Shown here: positions 35,650 to 47,820 of the stretch, piece by piece
Layout: the number at the start of each line of letters is the position of its first letter
Position numbering within the stretch: the stretch's first letter is position 1
Assembly: GCA_019096155.1 (NCBI GenBank)
Contig: JAHCVI010000001.1
Location: forward strand, 12,425,243 to 12,489,242
Length of the DNA: 64,000 bases
DNA from: Staphylotrichum longicolle
Taxonomy: Eukaryota; Ascomycota; Sordariomycetes; Sordariales; Chaetomiaceae
Direction: 5' to 3'
Notes under the pieces: generated by a model
The model's database searches: none
The model's input: only the letters and a program-made list of their open reading frames with translations
What the model was told of the DNA's origin: nothing
Translations under genes and position numbers: made by a program

Positions 35650-36525
35650 CGAAGGGGAGCCGATCAACACTACTGGCGAAGCAAGCTGTTCAACTGAGAT
35701 TTGTGCCACACAGGGGATGAACTAGAAACGAAGGTCTGAAGAGCTCAGATTTGAAGCAGACACAATGGACGTGAAGTCCCACGGACATCGGGCCATGAAG
35801 ACATCAACAGTCACATGCTGAGCGTGCCAACGGATTCCTTCATTTCCCCTATTTTTTGGCCCCCAACACTTGCGGCCCCCAACAATGGTTGACAAGAGTC
35901 TGCGGCAAATGAGGTTGATGCAGGTACCGGTGTGAGATACAGATTATAGAGTCGTCTTCAAGCCGCTTTTGTATCCTGTTGGGTCCTTCAGACATGTTCT
36001 GGAGCCCAACACCGGATCGCACCTGCCCCATTTGATAACCTAGACCCTTGTTTGAATTGCCGCCAGACCAGGGGAAAGCGAGAAAAACGCCGAGCCGCTG
36101 GCATGTTCAGATTGCAATCTGAAAAGCATAGGGCACACCAGGCAGAACCGCTCTCACGGGCCATGCGCAATCGGCCGCGCCGCCGTGCATGATAATATGG
36201 CCCCCAATGGGCTGCATTTCCTCCCCTTCGGTTGAGGCTGGCCGGCGAGACTGGTACTTGCTTGGGCCCAGTGAGCCGTGGAGCCTATCTCAGCTAATTG
36301 ATCAATATCACCGTCATCCTACATGATCCGACTTGGCAAGCGGCTATGTAGGCACCCAACTTGAACGCTTCCTGCTTCAGAAAGTGGAGGCTGGTGCTTG
36401 CACTCTTGTCTCTCCCTTCATTCATTGCAGTCATCGAGCCTGAGCTTCAGGACCACACTCCTTTTCCAAGTTGAAAGCGGGAAGACTTGTCTCACCTCTC
36501 ATGTCCCATTCCCACAGAGGCCAAA
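35650..36525. promoter_or_regulatory. Shared upstream region of the chitinase and secreted-protein genes
   Basis: An 876-bp spacer between divergent secreted-protein genes. No obvious TATA box or repeat. The arrangement permits co-regulation but the sequence alone does not show it. Confidence 0.45.
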
Positions 36526-37591
36526 ATGAAGGTCTTCCAAACGCTCCTCTCCATGTCCCTGGTGGCCTCGCAGGCCGCTGTGGGTGCATACAAGATCCGT
36601 GGTGCCGCCGAAAAGTACGATCACGCCAACGAGAACGTCGACGCCACGGCGGTTATGCTAACAAAGGCAGGGCGCTGTACTACATGACATACCTTCAAGA
36701 AGAGGTGTACACGGACGTGTCCAAACATCGAGTTGTTCGTAACCCTTATCCCTCCTTCTCATTGTCGCTCTGAGACATCCAATAATGAGACAGAAAAAAA
36801 TAGCTAACCACCTCCTCTAGGCCCCTGGATGCTACGGCACGCGTGAAGGTCTACGAGGCCAGCCAAACCGCTGCACGCTTCTCGAGTTCCTTGACCACAT
36901 CTGGAAGTCGACGAAAGGCGACACCAAGCCCGACGTCAGCACGGTCAAGGCGCCAGCGTCAATCCAAGGCGCAAACGCTGGCAAGTTGCAGGCGGAGCAG
37001 ATCGCCAGCTTCGTCAACAGCGCGCAGACCACCGCGGGCAAGAAGCTGCCTGGATATGGCTATCACGGCAACTGCGAGATCCCCAAGCTCCTCCCCGGCG
37101 CAGCCGACTATTTCGACGCCCTCCCAAAATTCGGCAAGATCTCGGCCGACGCCGCCAATGCGGCCAAGAGCCTCACCGTGAACGACTTTTCCGGTTCCGA
37201 CACGGAGCGGGCGGCCGCCCTGGCGCGCGTCCAGGCACAGCTGGGCAAGTGGAACAAGGAGGCGGCCATTGCCGCCGATGTCATCATCAACTTTCGCGCC
37301 AAGGACAAATGGGACTTCCTCAAGCTCAAGGGCGGCCTGGCGAGCAAGTTTGGCGTCGAGCCCGTCTGGAGCCCCAAGTCGGCAAAGTTCAGCGGGAACA
37401 CGAGCAACTGGTTTACCATTGATGTCGCCAAGACGATCGAGAAGCTGCAGACGGAGAAAGGGTACAACTGGCTGACGGCCAGGCTGCAGTTCTACAACGA
37501 ATGGCGCAAGATCGCGTCCAGCACGGGTTTTGGTGGCCATCAGAGTGCCCTGTTTGCGGCCAAGTACACCAGGGCGACGATGAGCTGTTGA
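36526..37591 (+). CDS. Secreted protein of unknown function
   Basis: Not recognised. It begins with a good signal peptide (MKVFQTLLSMSLVASQAAVG). A straight reading hits a stop at 36687, but a small intron 36615-36670 with donor GTACGA, branch gctaac and acceptor cag removes it. The last exon begins at 36821 after a clear ctaac-ctcctctag acceptor and is in phase 0 (APGCYGTREG). The end of exon 2 is uncertain: 36704 or 36731 both keep phase. The mature chain of about 270-280 residues is helical in character, rich in Lys/Ala, with four Cys in the last exon (APGC, NRCT, GNCE and the terminal SC), so two disulphides are possible. No LysM or catalytic motif is seen. It is divergent from the chitinase gene. 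Confidence 0.68.
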
Positions 37592-38478
37592 GTGTTCAAC
37601 CCGTCACACGCATTCGGGGGGTCATGGGGGAACTCTGGTCCTCGGCTGCGGTGGACTTTCCAGTTTGGTGCGGACGGTTTCCAGCTCGCATTTTGACGAC
37701 AGGGGCCAGGGCTTTTAATCTGATTGAAAAAGCTGCCATTCAGCAACCGTGGTAACTTCTTTTCGAAACAGGAAAAGGGAATTTTCTGAGTGTGATTGTG
37801 TGAGGAAGATCAAGGAGGCAGGGCAGGTTTGTGGCATGGAGATGGGGGGTTCACTGTGTTGTGCTGTTGTCCTCTCGTGTTTCCGTCCTGTGAGGTTGAG
37901 ACCCTGAACCAACCCCTGTCTTCAAGATCGGCGGTAGCGACCGTTGGAAGGGGGAAAGCCTTTGATTGGCACACACACGGAGACCCCCTGCCCTTAGCCC
38001 CCAACTGTTGGCTCCTGGCTTTGGTTCGGGTGGAGCATACATCCATGTACCGCACTTTCAGGATTGCGCTCGGAAACCATGGATTCAGGCCCAGGGTGCA
38101 TGGGACAGCTCGCGTGCATAACATCGTGTGTGTGCTCTCGCCCAACAGCCGTCTATCAACCAGTAATGCAATCAGCCGTGAATCATGGCCCCCAATCCGC
38201 CGCTCAAATTGCACGCATTGTCACATGTCAGACCTCTGACTCACTTGCCCGGCAGCCACCCTGCCGTCCATTTCGTCCATTTCGTGTTCCACTGCTATGC
38301 CAGGCAGCCAGAATCCCTAACAGCCTCACCCTTCCAGATTATGACAGATGGGGCGTAGTATCTCAAGTGAGTCAAGTGCATCAGATGCGTGACGCCTTCG
38401 AAAAGACTGTTTTTCAAAGCTCAAATAGCCATTGAAATCAATTGGCCTCTTACAGGTGGAACAAGTGAAGCAGGCACA
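37592..38478. other. Intergenic region upstream of the F-box/ankyrin gene
   Basis: A 0.9-kb spacer. Open frames here are short and overlap on both strands without recognisable content. No gene is supported. Confidence 0.5.
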
Positions 38479-40291
38479 ATGGCATCTCCGCTCGAGCTGC
38501 TGCCCCAGGAACTACTGGACCAAATCACCGGCCTTCTCGACCTCACCGATGTTTTCCAGCTCGGCGAATGCAGCGACCTGCTCTGTCCTCGCCTCCTATC
38601 AGCTATGCGCGGGACAGCTTTACTACACGCCTGCAACCTCGACCTACCACGTGTCGCACATTGGGCCGTGCAGTCTGGGGTTGACCCCAGTACCCTCAGT
38701 TTTTCAAAGACACCGCGAGTTCGCCGACACCGTCATGGCGAAGCCGGAGGCGCGTACTCGCTATCAACCGCTGGCGATCGCCTTGTCAGCGTCTCGAGCC
38801 TCCACCTCGCCGCAAAGCGCGGCAATGCTCGGGTATTCGCCTGTCTTCTGCGCCTCGGCGCCCGCGTGGACGGGTGCAAACTCACTGCGAGGCAAGGATG
38901 GGCGTTGGTGGACTCCATCTGTGCCCCACGGCAGAACGACTTTGCGTTCCCCTTCCTCCAGGCCGGCTTGGGATCACAGCTCTCGCCTGGCTTACGAGAC
39001 GAGCTGCTCTTTGGTCTGCTGAGGACTGGAACCGCGACGGACCTTGTAAGACGAGTGCTTGCGCTGGGTGCAGATCCGAATTCTTTGCACCACCGCCGGA
39101 AATGGTTGACATTGTCTCCACTGGCTGCGACTGCTCTGCAGGGCGACGCAATACTATCTCGGCTTTTGCTCGACAGAGGAGCTCAGATGGACGGTCCCCG
39201 GCTGGATCGTGTCGTCAAGCTGCCGCTACATATTCCCCTCTACGCGCTTGCATACGCAGGAGCTGCAAAGGACGAGGTAGATATCGTGGACAGGCTTCAG
39301 CTGTGCGTCGATGCAGGCGCCGACGTCAACCACCGCGCAGCAGTTGCTATCCGCGGTCTTCCTTGCTACCGCCATGACCGCTTCCTCTACACCACGCCAT
39401 TCCTCTTCTATCTGAACTCGATCAAGAGCTGGAAACCAGAGGCCCCATCCCGGCACGAGGCGATCATCCACTGGTTCAAGGAGAACGGGGCCTCCATCCT
39501 CCCCGATCCAGTCCCAGAAGTCCCCACAAGCATCACGGAAAAGGGCTTCAAGCAGATCAGCCCTCCCTCCCCGGTCCAGCTCCTCCTAGACAAGTGGGGC
39601 GTCGAAAAGTGCGCGACCCCGTCCTTTCTCGACACCCTCGAGCTGCTCATCAGCCTCGGCGGACTGCCTCCCCAAACCACCGGCACCCTCATCGCCAAAT
39701 ACGATGTCCCTTTCGACGCCCATCTCCCAGACGCCGTACTTTCAGCCTGGACCTCCCTTATCGCCTCACTCCCCCAACACCCCACCCTCGACCTCAATCT
39801 CACCCTCTGGGAGTACATCGTAGCCAAGGGCACCGCCTCCTCCGAAACCGATTCCACTCCCATCGGCGCCCTAAGCTACCCCACCATCGACGCCCTCCTC
39901 GCCGCCGGCGCAGACATCAACTGGCTTCCCCCCGATGGCATGCACAACAACAACATCACGGCAGGCCGCACGGCGCTCCTCGAGCTCTGCGCCGCCTATC
40001 ACGACCTCGAGCGCAACCACTGGGGGCAGCTGGGAGCACCTCGCCGTGCACCACCGCGACGGGGGCCGGTTGGCGGCGCAGCGCAAGGAGCTGGTGCGGT
40101 TCCTGCTGGGGCGGGGGGCGGACCCGGGGGTGCGGTGGCGGGGGAAGACGGCGGCGCAGGTGCTGGAGGACGGGGGGTGGTGGTGGTGGCTGTCGGGCTG
40201 GGATAAGAAGGAGGGGAGGGAGTTGCTGGGGGGGCTTGCAGAGATGATGAAGGAGAGGGAACGAGAGCTGAAGAGAGAGGGGGGGCGTTGA
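38479..40291 (+). CDS. F-box and ankyrin-repeat protein, one frame break
   Basis: Probable substrate-recognition subunit of an SCF ubiquitin ligase; the substrate is unknown. The start MASPLELLPQELLDQITGLL opens directly into an F-box (residues 5-45). Ankyrin-like repeats follow (SSLHLAAKRGNARVFACLLR, ILSRLLLDRGAQMDG, LQLCVDAGADVNH, TIDALLAAGADIN). At G5 40022-40026 the frame shifts; with one G fewer, the chain continues through WEHLAVHHRDGGRLAAQRKE and a last ankyrin unit (LVRFLLGRGADPG) to the stop at 40289-40291, giving 603 residues. No GT occurs in the ~120 bp before the break, so an intron is excluded. Literal translation instead runs into Gly/Ala-rich low complexity ending at 40206. Confidence 0.82.
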
Positions 40292-41055
40292 GGGGTTAGT
40301 TATTTGGGGCGTTATTGGCGTTGGGGGAGATATGAGGGGACTGGGGAGACACTGAGGGAGGGGTTGTTGTCTGCCTTTATGGTGAGAGCAGGAGAGTCAG
40401 CGCGAGGGTTGTAAGAGGGTGCAAAGGGTGGGTCAGTAAATGGTTTCGGGTGATTTGGGTTGCAGTGACGGGCTGTTTGCCATCTGAGGCGCCGTCCGAC
40501 GCCCGCTTCCCGAAACGGGACATCGGTGAGCCCCGATCAGCCACGCGCCATCCACCCGCTGCCTGCCCACCAATTCCCCAACCAGACACCGAGAGCCCAG
40601 AGCCGCCGCAATTCCATGACCGGACGGGATGGAATTCCCACAACCAAACAATTCTGCCGGGGCGATGTCCCGCGTGTAACCGGCCGCTAGCAGCCTCGTT
40701 TCCACGCCCACCACTTCAACTCGCAGAGTCGCAGCACTAAGAGTCACACATCATTCGTCCGTCTGCACAGCTGTCGACGTTTCAGATTGGCTCCCCCACG
40801 CGAGCAAACCTGACAAATGGTCATGGAGAGATGAGGTGACGGCGAGGCTGAGCGCATCACGCAGACCCGGTTGACGAGCCACTTTGCCTGCCCATGCCCG
40901 TGCCCGATCAGGACGAAAGAGAAAGTGGCCATATATGTTACCAAGTCGCCACGGCCGGACTCTCTGTCCAGGACTCGCGTTGTCTTTTCCTTCTACTTCT
41001 TTTGGCCGTATGTTCACATATTGCGCGCTCTCGTAGGATATTCAGTCGCGCTCCA
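40292..41055. other. Intergenic region upstream of the CorA-like gene
   Basis: A 0.76-kb spacer between two plus-strand genes. No gene or repeat recognised; the promoter of the transporter gene should lie here. Confidence 0.5.
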
Positions 41056-43815
41056 ATGAATAGTGCCCGGCTTGACGAGATTCTGCGGTCCGTTGAGCAC
41101 CACCATGAGCACTATCTGCAGAATCTCCGCCTTCTCCTCGAAGCCCAAGCTGCTAGTACGCGGCCAACGCCAGCCCGAGTTGGAAGCAGTGATGTGACCG
41201 CCTCCCCCCTCCTCAAGGCCGTCAGCTTCGGGCCCGGGCAGTCGAGCGGCAATCGGTCGCGGCGTCCAACGAACGAGTCGCCCCAGATGCAGCCGGCCAT
41301 GGTATTCGATGGTCTTATGCTATTGGGCGAAGAACACGGCGACTTCCTGCCCCTGACACCGCCGTCCCGCGCTGCCTCGACAAAAGCACCCGACACTTTT
41401 GCGCCCTCCATTTCCGGTTCTCTTGTCCAGCAGTCGTTCTCGGACGGAGACCTGGCAGCCCACGTCCGGTCCGTCAGAGAGTCTGACGAAGACACCGTTA
41501 CGGCTCTGGGAGAGGTGTGGCAGAGGAGAAACGAGCTGGACGCCTCCAACATTCTCACCACCTTTGAGACAGGAGAAGGCACCCGCTACGAGAGTGCAAC
41601 CTATGCAGTGTACGAGGTCGGCCGAGATGGTGGTTCAGCACCGAAACAGATACTATCAGAACAGGCATGCGCCACAGGCGGAGATGGGGACGGGGACAAC
41701 CGAGATGCCTCGATCTGGACGCTTCTCAAGGATATCAATGGCGACGGGGATGCGGTTGGGCGGATGACGTGAGTTTGCCCCTGGAATTGGATACCTACCT
41801 TTAGCAAACGACTGAGAATCCCCAGCATTCTGCAGGAACCGTCACCCCTCGTGCTTGCTGCCACGCACATGACCATGAAAAAGCACTTCGACATGGACGA
41901 GCTCTTTCAGCACTTGGTATCCACAAACGGTAACAAGGGGAAGACCAAGGTATGTTCCAGCAGCCCCTGTTGCCTCAGCCATAGACCTTGGCACTGAACC
42001 AGCACTAGGCCTACGTAAACAGAGCCTTTGAGATGGATCCAATCAGGCAACGGAGTTTTTTCTTCGTCTTCAAGTACTACACCGTCGTCGGCGAGGGTCT
42101 GACCCCCGCCCCCTGGCAGGCGTTTGACGACCGGCCGCCCGACCGCAGATCCCCCGACCACATCGACATCACCGAGTGCAGCTCCGTGCTCGCCCTGTCT
42201 CTCGGCGGTGACCCGACCGAGACGGTCAAGGTCAAGGTCAGGCGGCGGACCCGCAGCGGCGTGCTCTACGACACCTTCGCCCCCTGGCAGCTCCTCAACA
42301 TCCAGTGCTTTCCCGACGACGAACACTCGATGCGTAGCCACGACTCCAAGAAGCACTTTTGCAACGGCCCCTACGCCTTTCTCGACGCCCTCTGCGTCGA
42401 GTACCGGGATGCGGTCAAGCGGTACACTCAGGTGAACGAGATGATCACCAAGCTCATCACTCCTCCCGTACGTCTTTTCCTCTATCCCCAACTCGTCCGC
42501 CTTGTAGTCTCTTGACTGACCCCTGTGCCACCCTCATCCCAGAACCAGTTCATGTTCTCCCCGCGCCTGCGCGACAAGCTCCTCTTCGAAGACAGCCACT
42601 TCACTTACTCGCGCCGCTACTTCTGGGCCTACAACACCCTCGGCGTCATCAACGAGGGCATCAAGGCCATGCGCGCCGCCTACCTCTCCACCTTCACCAA
42701 GGACTTTTGGGCCGGCCGCCACCCGACCCTCTGGCCGCACCCGGGGCCGGACTCGCCCGACGGGCGCGACTACGCCGCGCGCATGGACGCGCTGCGCCAG
42801 GAGCTGGAGAGCGCCGTCGCCGAGCTGCAGGTGACGCACGACAAGAACGAGGGCACGCGCACCGAGATCCGCTCCCTGCGCGAGCAGCTGTTCAGCGGGA
42901 GCAGCGTCAAGGAGAGCCGGCGCGGCGTCGAGCAGGGGGATAACATCAAGATCTTGACGAGCGTGTCCATGATCTTTTTGCCGTTGACGTTTGTCGTTGT
43001 GCGTTTGTCTGCCCCCTCCACCTCCCCCCTTTTCCCCCCTCCTCCTCCCTTCCCTGACTCCCACCATCTTACCAATCCACCACAAACAAACAAACAAACC
43101 AACTAACAAATAATTAAATAATTTCTCGCAGGGCATCTTCGGCATAACAACCTTCGACATCGCCGCCACCGACTGGCGCTTCCCCGTGACCCTCGTCTCG
43201 GTCTGCATCCCCTTCTTCATCCTCATCCTCGTCCTCCAGACCCGCGCCGCCATGGAGGCCGTGCGCGCCGCGGGCCTGGTCGTAGAGCGGTACTTCCGCC
43301 GGGCGCTGGGGTTTTTGCTGTTTCGCGGGGCGACGGCCGCACACGCGGGGCCAGGGGTGGGCGCCGGCGCGGGCGCCGGCAACGCGGCGGCGGCGGCGGA
43401 CAGGCGGCGCGAGTATACGTATGCCTATGGGCAAGCGCATGGGCAGCAGGGGGCTTGTATTCCCATTATTCGGGCGGCCATTCTCATTCTGCAAGGGCGG
43501 GAGCGAGTGGTGCTTCTGCTGCTGTTGGTGCTGGCGGCGGAGATGGGGAGGGCGTGGGGAGGAGGCAGGCAGGGGAGGAAGGGAGGAGGGAGGGCACAAG
43601 TGGAGAGGAGGTTGCGGATGGCGAGGAGAGAGAGGGAAAGGGCTCGGAGGGCGAGGATGGGGGAGGGTGTGAGTCGGCAGGAAGGGGTCGAGAACAGGGC
43701 CATGCGGTGGGTTGCAGACGTCAGACGATGGTGGGGTTGGGAGGTCTGGAGGGGGAGGTGGTCGTGGCGGAGGAAGGCCGCGGACGGGAAGGTTGAGAAG
43801 GACTCAAATGTGTAA
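41056..43815 (+). CDS. CorA-like magnesium/divalent-cation transporter family protein
   Basis: Membrane protein of the large fungal CorA-like branch; transport of Mg2+ is inferred from the family. Exons: 41056-41768, 41826-41949, 42009-42467, 42543-42998 and 43132-43815, all in phase, 811 residues. A long soluble N-terminal half (residues 1 to about 500) includes FAPWQLLNIQCFPDDEHSM. A helical segment before the membrane (ELESAVAELQVTHDKNEGTR) leads to two transmembrane helices: NIKILTSVSMIFLPLTFVV and TLVSVCIPFFILILVLQTR. The loop between them reads GIFGITTFD, in place of the classical GMN signature. The intron between exons 4 and 5 falls exactly between the first helix and this loop, and contains a (caaa)n run. 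The C-terminal ~150 residues are Arg-rich and poorly conserved. Confidence 0.86.
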
Positions 43816-44024
43816 GAGAGAGATAGACCTGGGATAAACATGTATAGAAGACTTGTCGACCATTGATTGCCTTGCGACAGCATCTGAACCGTGATGGTGG
43901 ATCTCTCCAGTCACATTCGTGATATGGATTGCGTGGTTTACATGATGCGTACAAATCCCAGCCCTTCCGAACCCACCCCCTGAAACCAACTTGCAGTACC
44001 TAAATAGATCTTGACCAAGCAACA

Positions 44025-47000
44025 TCACGCCCCGGCAACGACAGCCAACCCCTCGTAAATCTTCCTCCGTACCTCATAAAACGTCCCCATCCCAGCCACT
44101 CCGCCACGGCCACCCTCCAACGACAGCGGGAACCCGACGCTTTCAATCTCGACCTTGCCCGTCGCCGTCTTGCGTACCGCCACGGTCCCGTCGATCAGCA
44201 GCGTGCCCTCGCCGCGGAACTCGGCCTTGTGTCCGGAGCCCAGCATCGCGCGGCGCAGGTCCGCCAGCCGCAGGTCGCCGACGTGCAGCGGCTGCGCGGC
44301 CGAGCGGACCGCCGACGCGAGCGTGGGTGGCAGCACGTCCAGCGTCGGGAGAGGCGGCTTGCCCGCCTTGACGAGCGCGCCGTCTGACTCGGCCGGGGGG
44401 GCAGGGGTGCCCTCAGTCTTCTGCCGCTTGTTTGCTGCCGCGGCGTCTTCATCATCGTGTTGCTGGCCGGCGACATCTTGGATGGCGATCTCGCCTCCTG
44501 GGAGCAGCAGGCCGGTGACCGTGACGATGCCCAGGCCGCGCACGTTCTGCCACTTCAGGCGCTTGACGAAGGGGTCGGCCAGCTTGACGACCCAGGCGTT
44601 GGTGTCGACCGACGCGTCGACGATGGCGCCGATGGCCGGGGTGAAGACGTCGACGGTGCTCTGGGAGGAGTCAGTCGTGAGCTGCGCGCCGAGGAGCCGC
44701 TTGCAGTCGGCCGCGAGGGCGACAGTCTCGTCCTCTGCGCCGGCCACGAGGATCAGCTTGCGCGGCTGGATCAGCGGGATCAGCATGTTGAGGCTGCGCT
44801 TGTCGTGCAGGCCGCTAAAGTCGACAAAGGCGATGCGGAGCTTGACCGAGACCTTTTGTGATGTGACGACCAGCTTGGCCGGGCCAATGACGGTCTCCTC
44901 CTCGTCTTCGAGCTCATCGAGCTCGTCGCCGGCATGGCCGTCGGACAAGGCAGCAGCCTCCGGTTCGTCAGAGAGGGCACGCTTTGCCTGGGGGCGTTTG
45001 TTGGCCCCGGAGACTCCCTTGGCAGCACCAACATCGTCAAATTTGCGTTTCTTGCCCAGCCCCTGTTCCTGCCTGTTCCTGTCCTGCCCTTCGTCCTGCG
45101 CGTCGGCGTCCTCTCGTTCCTCCGCGCGCAGATACTCTTCAGGCCGAATAAGCTCGCCGAACTCGTCGTTGCGTTTGCGGCGAATGACGGTGGGGAACAT
45201 GCGCTCTCGCCCCTTCTTTCCCCTGACGTCAAAATCGTACACGCCCTTCTTCTTGAAGAGGATCGTGATGCCCAGGTCCTCGTCCTTGAGAACCACCTTC
45301 TTGCGGCTCGCCTGGCCCAGTGTTGTCGACACATTCAGCGCCTTTCCTTGTTGCTCCGTCTCGGACTCTTCGGATTCGGTGGTGGTCTCTGAGGCATCAT
45401 CGACGACATCAGCCGAGGATTCCAATGCCGTGGCGCCGCTGCTTTGCAAGGTTGCTTGCAGTTGCCGCTGCGTTGCGAGCCACTGTTGGTAGACGTCTAG
45501 TTCGCTGCCCTCCAGAGCTTGCCGTGTTGCATCGGTGACCTCTAGCTCGCGTCCGCCTCCGTAGACCTGCTCAAAGGTGTCACCGCCGCTCGTCTGTTCG
45601 ACGGCCACGCCGTCTTTCCTCTCCTTCCACCACTCCCACAACGTCCGGGCAATAGATGGTTTGCCTGGACGAAGACTCGGCTTCTCTGTCAGCACGACGA
45701 GGTTTCTGGGGTCTCCGGCGATCACTCGCAGGACATCCTTGGAGAAGCCCCAAGCCACGCTCGAGTCAGTTGCGATAATAACCTTCCCCTTGGGCTGGGG
45801 ATCGTCTGCCGCTTGCTGGAGGATCCGCTCGACCTGCGCTTTCCGCTCCAGCAGCCTAATATACTTGAAATCGAAGGGGCCAGCATCCTTGCCCTTGCCA
45901 CCTCCAGGGCCGCTGTTCCCTTGCCGAGTGCCGCCGGCTACCGCCTCGAATTCTCTCACGATGCTGTCGTCCATCCATTCCAGCATACTCCTGGCATTGC
46001 GCATGGTGCTACCGACGCTGCGGCCGGCCAGGTACACTTTGGTCGACTTGAACACCTCGTTGTCCTTGGAAACCTCGGCGCGCCAGGCATGCTCGAGGAG
46101 GTACGACACCTCCAAGACTCTTGCGCTCGAGTCCGCGGGGATCAGCACGGTCCCGCCCCTCGCAATGCAGAGCTTCACCGACTCGAGGAGCTGCTCATCA
46201 CGCCGGCCGCGGGCGAGCGTGGTCTCGGGCGTCCTGCTGCTGCATACCAGGGCCGTCGGCTTGCGCAGCTGCTCGATCACCTCGGCACCGCCTGTGCCCC
46301 CGTGGCCTCCTCCCAGCCAGGCTGCGCCTGAGAAGACGTTCTCGCGAGCCTGGTTCCAATCTACAGCATAGACGATGGACTCGAGCCCATGTTGGATGTG
46401 CCAAATGGTCCCGCCAAGGGTATGGCCCGAGTTGTAGGCAGTGATGGTGAGGCCATTGAGGGGCGGCGAGAAGGGTGAAGGGAGAGGTTGGTGGGGCTGC
46501 GAGTACTTGAGCGGTTGGATGAGGGAGAAGTAGCGCGCAATCTCTTCGGGAGTTGGGGGTTGCAGGAGCAGGTTGTGGTCGGCGGTTGATGTTTGGGCAT
46601 ACGAGTACGACACCTCGGCAAGCGAAGTCGGGGGTATTGTTGTCGCGGCGACGGGGGTGGAAGCGTAGAGATCCTGGGTCAGGGTGCGGCCGAGGTCGAT
46701 GACGGGTCGTGTCGCGTAGACCGGGATGCGGGTGAAGAGAGGAAAGTTCTTGCAGCAGTGGGCGTATGCGCCGAGGTGGTCGATGGTGGCATGGGTCAGC
46801 AGTATCAAAGACAAGGTGGGTATTTGCCTGCGATGCAAACACAGTCAGCGACCATCCAACCCATCCCTTCTTTGAGAGGGAAGCACACTTTTCCAGCTCG
46901 CGCAGCTTCTCGACGTCAAAGGTCTCATCCCAGCCCACGTCCACCAGCACCTTGACGCCGCCATCGAGCTCGAGGAGCGACTGCGATGCGGTCGACTCGG

Positions 47001-47034
47001 AGAGGGCGCCCTGCAGCGGGCTGAAGGCGAACAT
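44025..47034 (-). CDS. cft2: Cleavage and polyadenylation factor subunit Cft2 (CPSF100/Ydh1)
   Basis: Metallo-beta-lactamase/beta-CASP scaffold subunit of the nuclear pre-mRNA 3'-end processing complex, the inactive partner of the Ysh1/CPSF73 nuclease. Exons are 46889-47034 and 44025-46827, giving 982 residues. The N terminus MFAFSPLQGALSESTASQSL and LLTHATIDHLGAYAH identify the beta-lactamase fold; the metal motif HxHxDH reads HATIDH, lacking the second His, as expected of a non-catalytic CPSF100. A beta-CASP part follows (LVCSSRTPETTLARGRRDEQ). An acidic and Lys-rich insertion splits the middle (about residues 480-660). The C-terminal domain restarts at KVSVKLRIAFVDFSGLHDKR. The 2.8-kb exon is fully open. 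Divergent from sec24. Confidence 0.95.
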
Positions 47035-47820
47035 GGCTGGTGCTGGGTACTCGCTGTGTCGCTTGGTCGAGTGGCTACCGGGGGTGAGGCATGGCTTGGT
47101 TCAAGTGGTTGTCCGGAATATGTGTTTCGAGTTGCCGACCACGTAGCAGGGGTTGTTGAAGACGTTGGAGTGCGATGGGGATGGAATGGTTGCGGGTCCA
47201 GGACCTGAAGATGGCGGAATCCTTGCCAGTGGAAACGGGAAAGTGGAAGACGGGAGCAGTTTCAAGCCCGGTTCAAGGTTGCTTTGTCGCGTCAGTGGCA
47301 CGCGACGGGCCGACAGAAACCAGGCGTGCCCAGGCCTGTCAAAGGCGGTAAACGGTGGCAGACTGGACAGAGTGCCCGATTGCCCAATCCCCGTCGGGAG
47401 ATCTGTAGGGATGCACGGGCCCCAGGAACGCTGGACCCCTGTTCAACCGCCGGGCCAAGCCTGGAGCGACAAAAAAGGACAGCTGGAGCTCGACTGACTT
47501 GCTCCGTGAAAGTGGGACCTGCCATCCACTCTCACCACTCTACACAGTTGACCACCTCACCACCGACATCCCAGACAACCTACCGCCTTCCCTTTGGGCC
47601 ACCTTGCGCAACCACGCCCCGCCGACCCTCACCAGATCTTGGAACGACTGCAGTTCCCGGGGTGTCTCTTGATTATGCACCAGGCCATCATCTTCTGCGA
47701 ACACGGCCCCCGGTGACACCCCTCTTCGATTCCGACCTCGATTGTTTGTCCCTCGACCGCACACAGAACAAGATTTGAGGAGGAATTGGCGTGGCCAGCA
47801 TCCCTCGGGCCTCTCTCATC
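47035..47820. promoter_or_regulatory. Shared upstream region of cft2 and sec24
   Basis: A 786-bp spacer between divergent starts. No gene. The ATG of sec24 follows ctcatcATGG. Confidence 0.5.

Noticed and set aside
36640..36660. Apparent frame break in the secreted-protein gene
   Set aside because: A 56-bp intron with proper donor, branch site and acceptor explains the change of frame, so no indel is needed.
44155..45492. Plus-strand open frame antisense to cft2
   Set aside because: Ser-rich shadow of the conserved Cft2 coding sequence.
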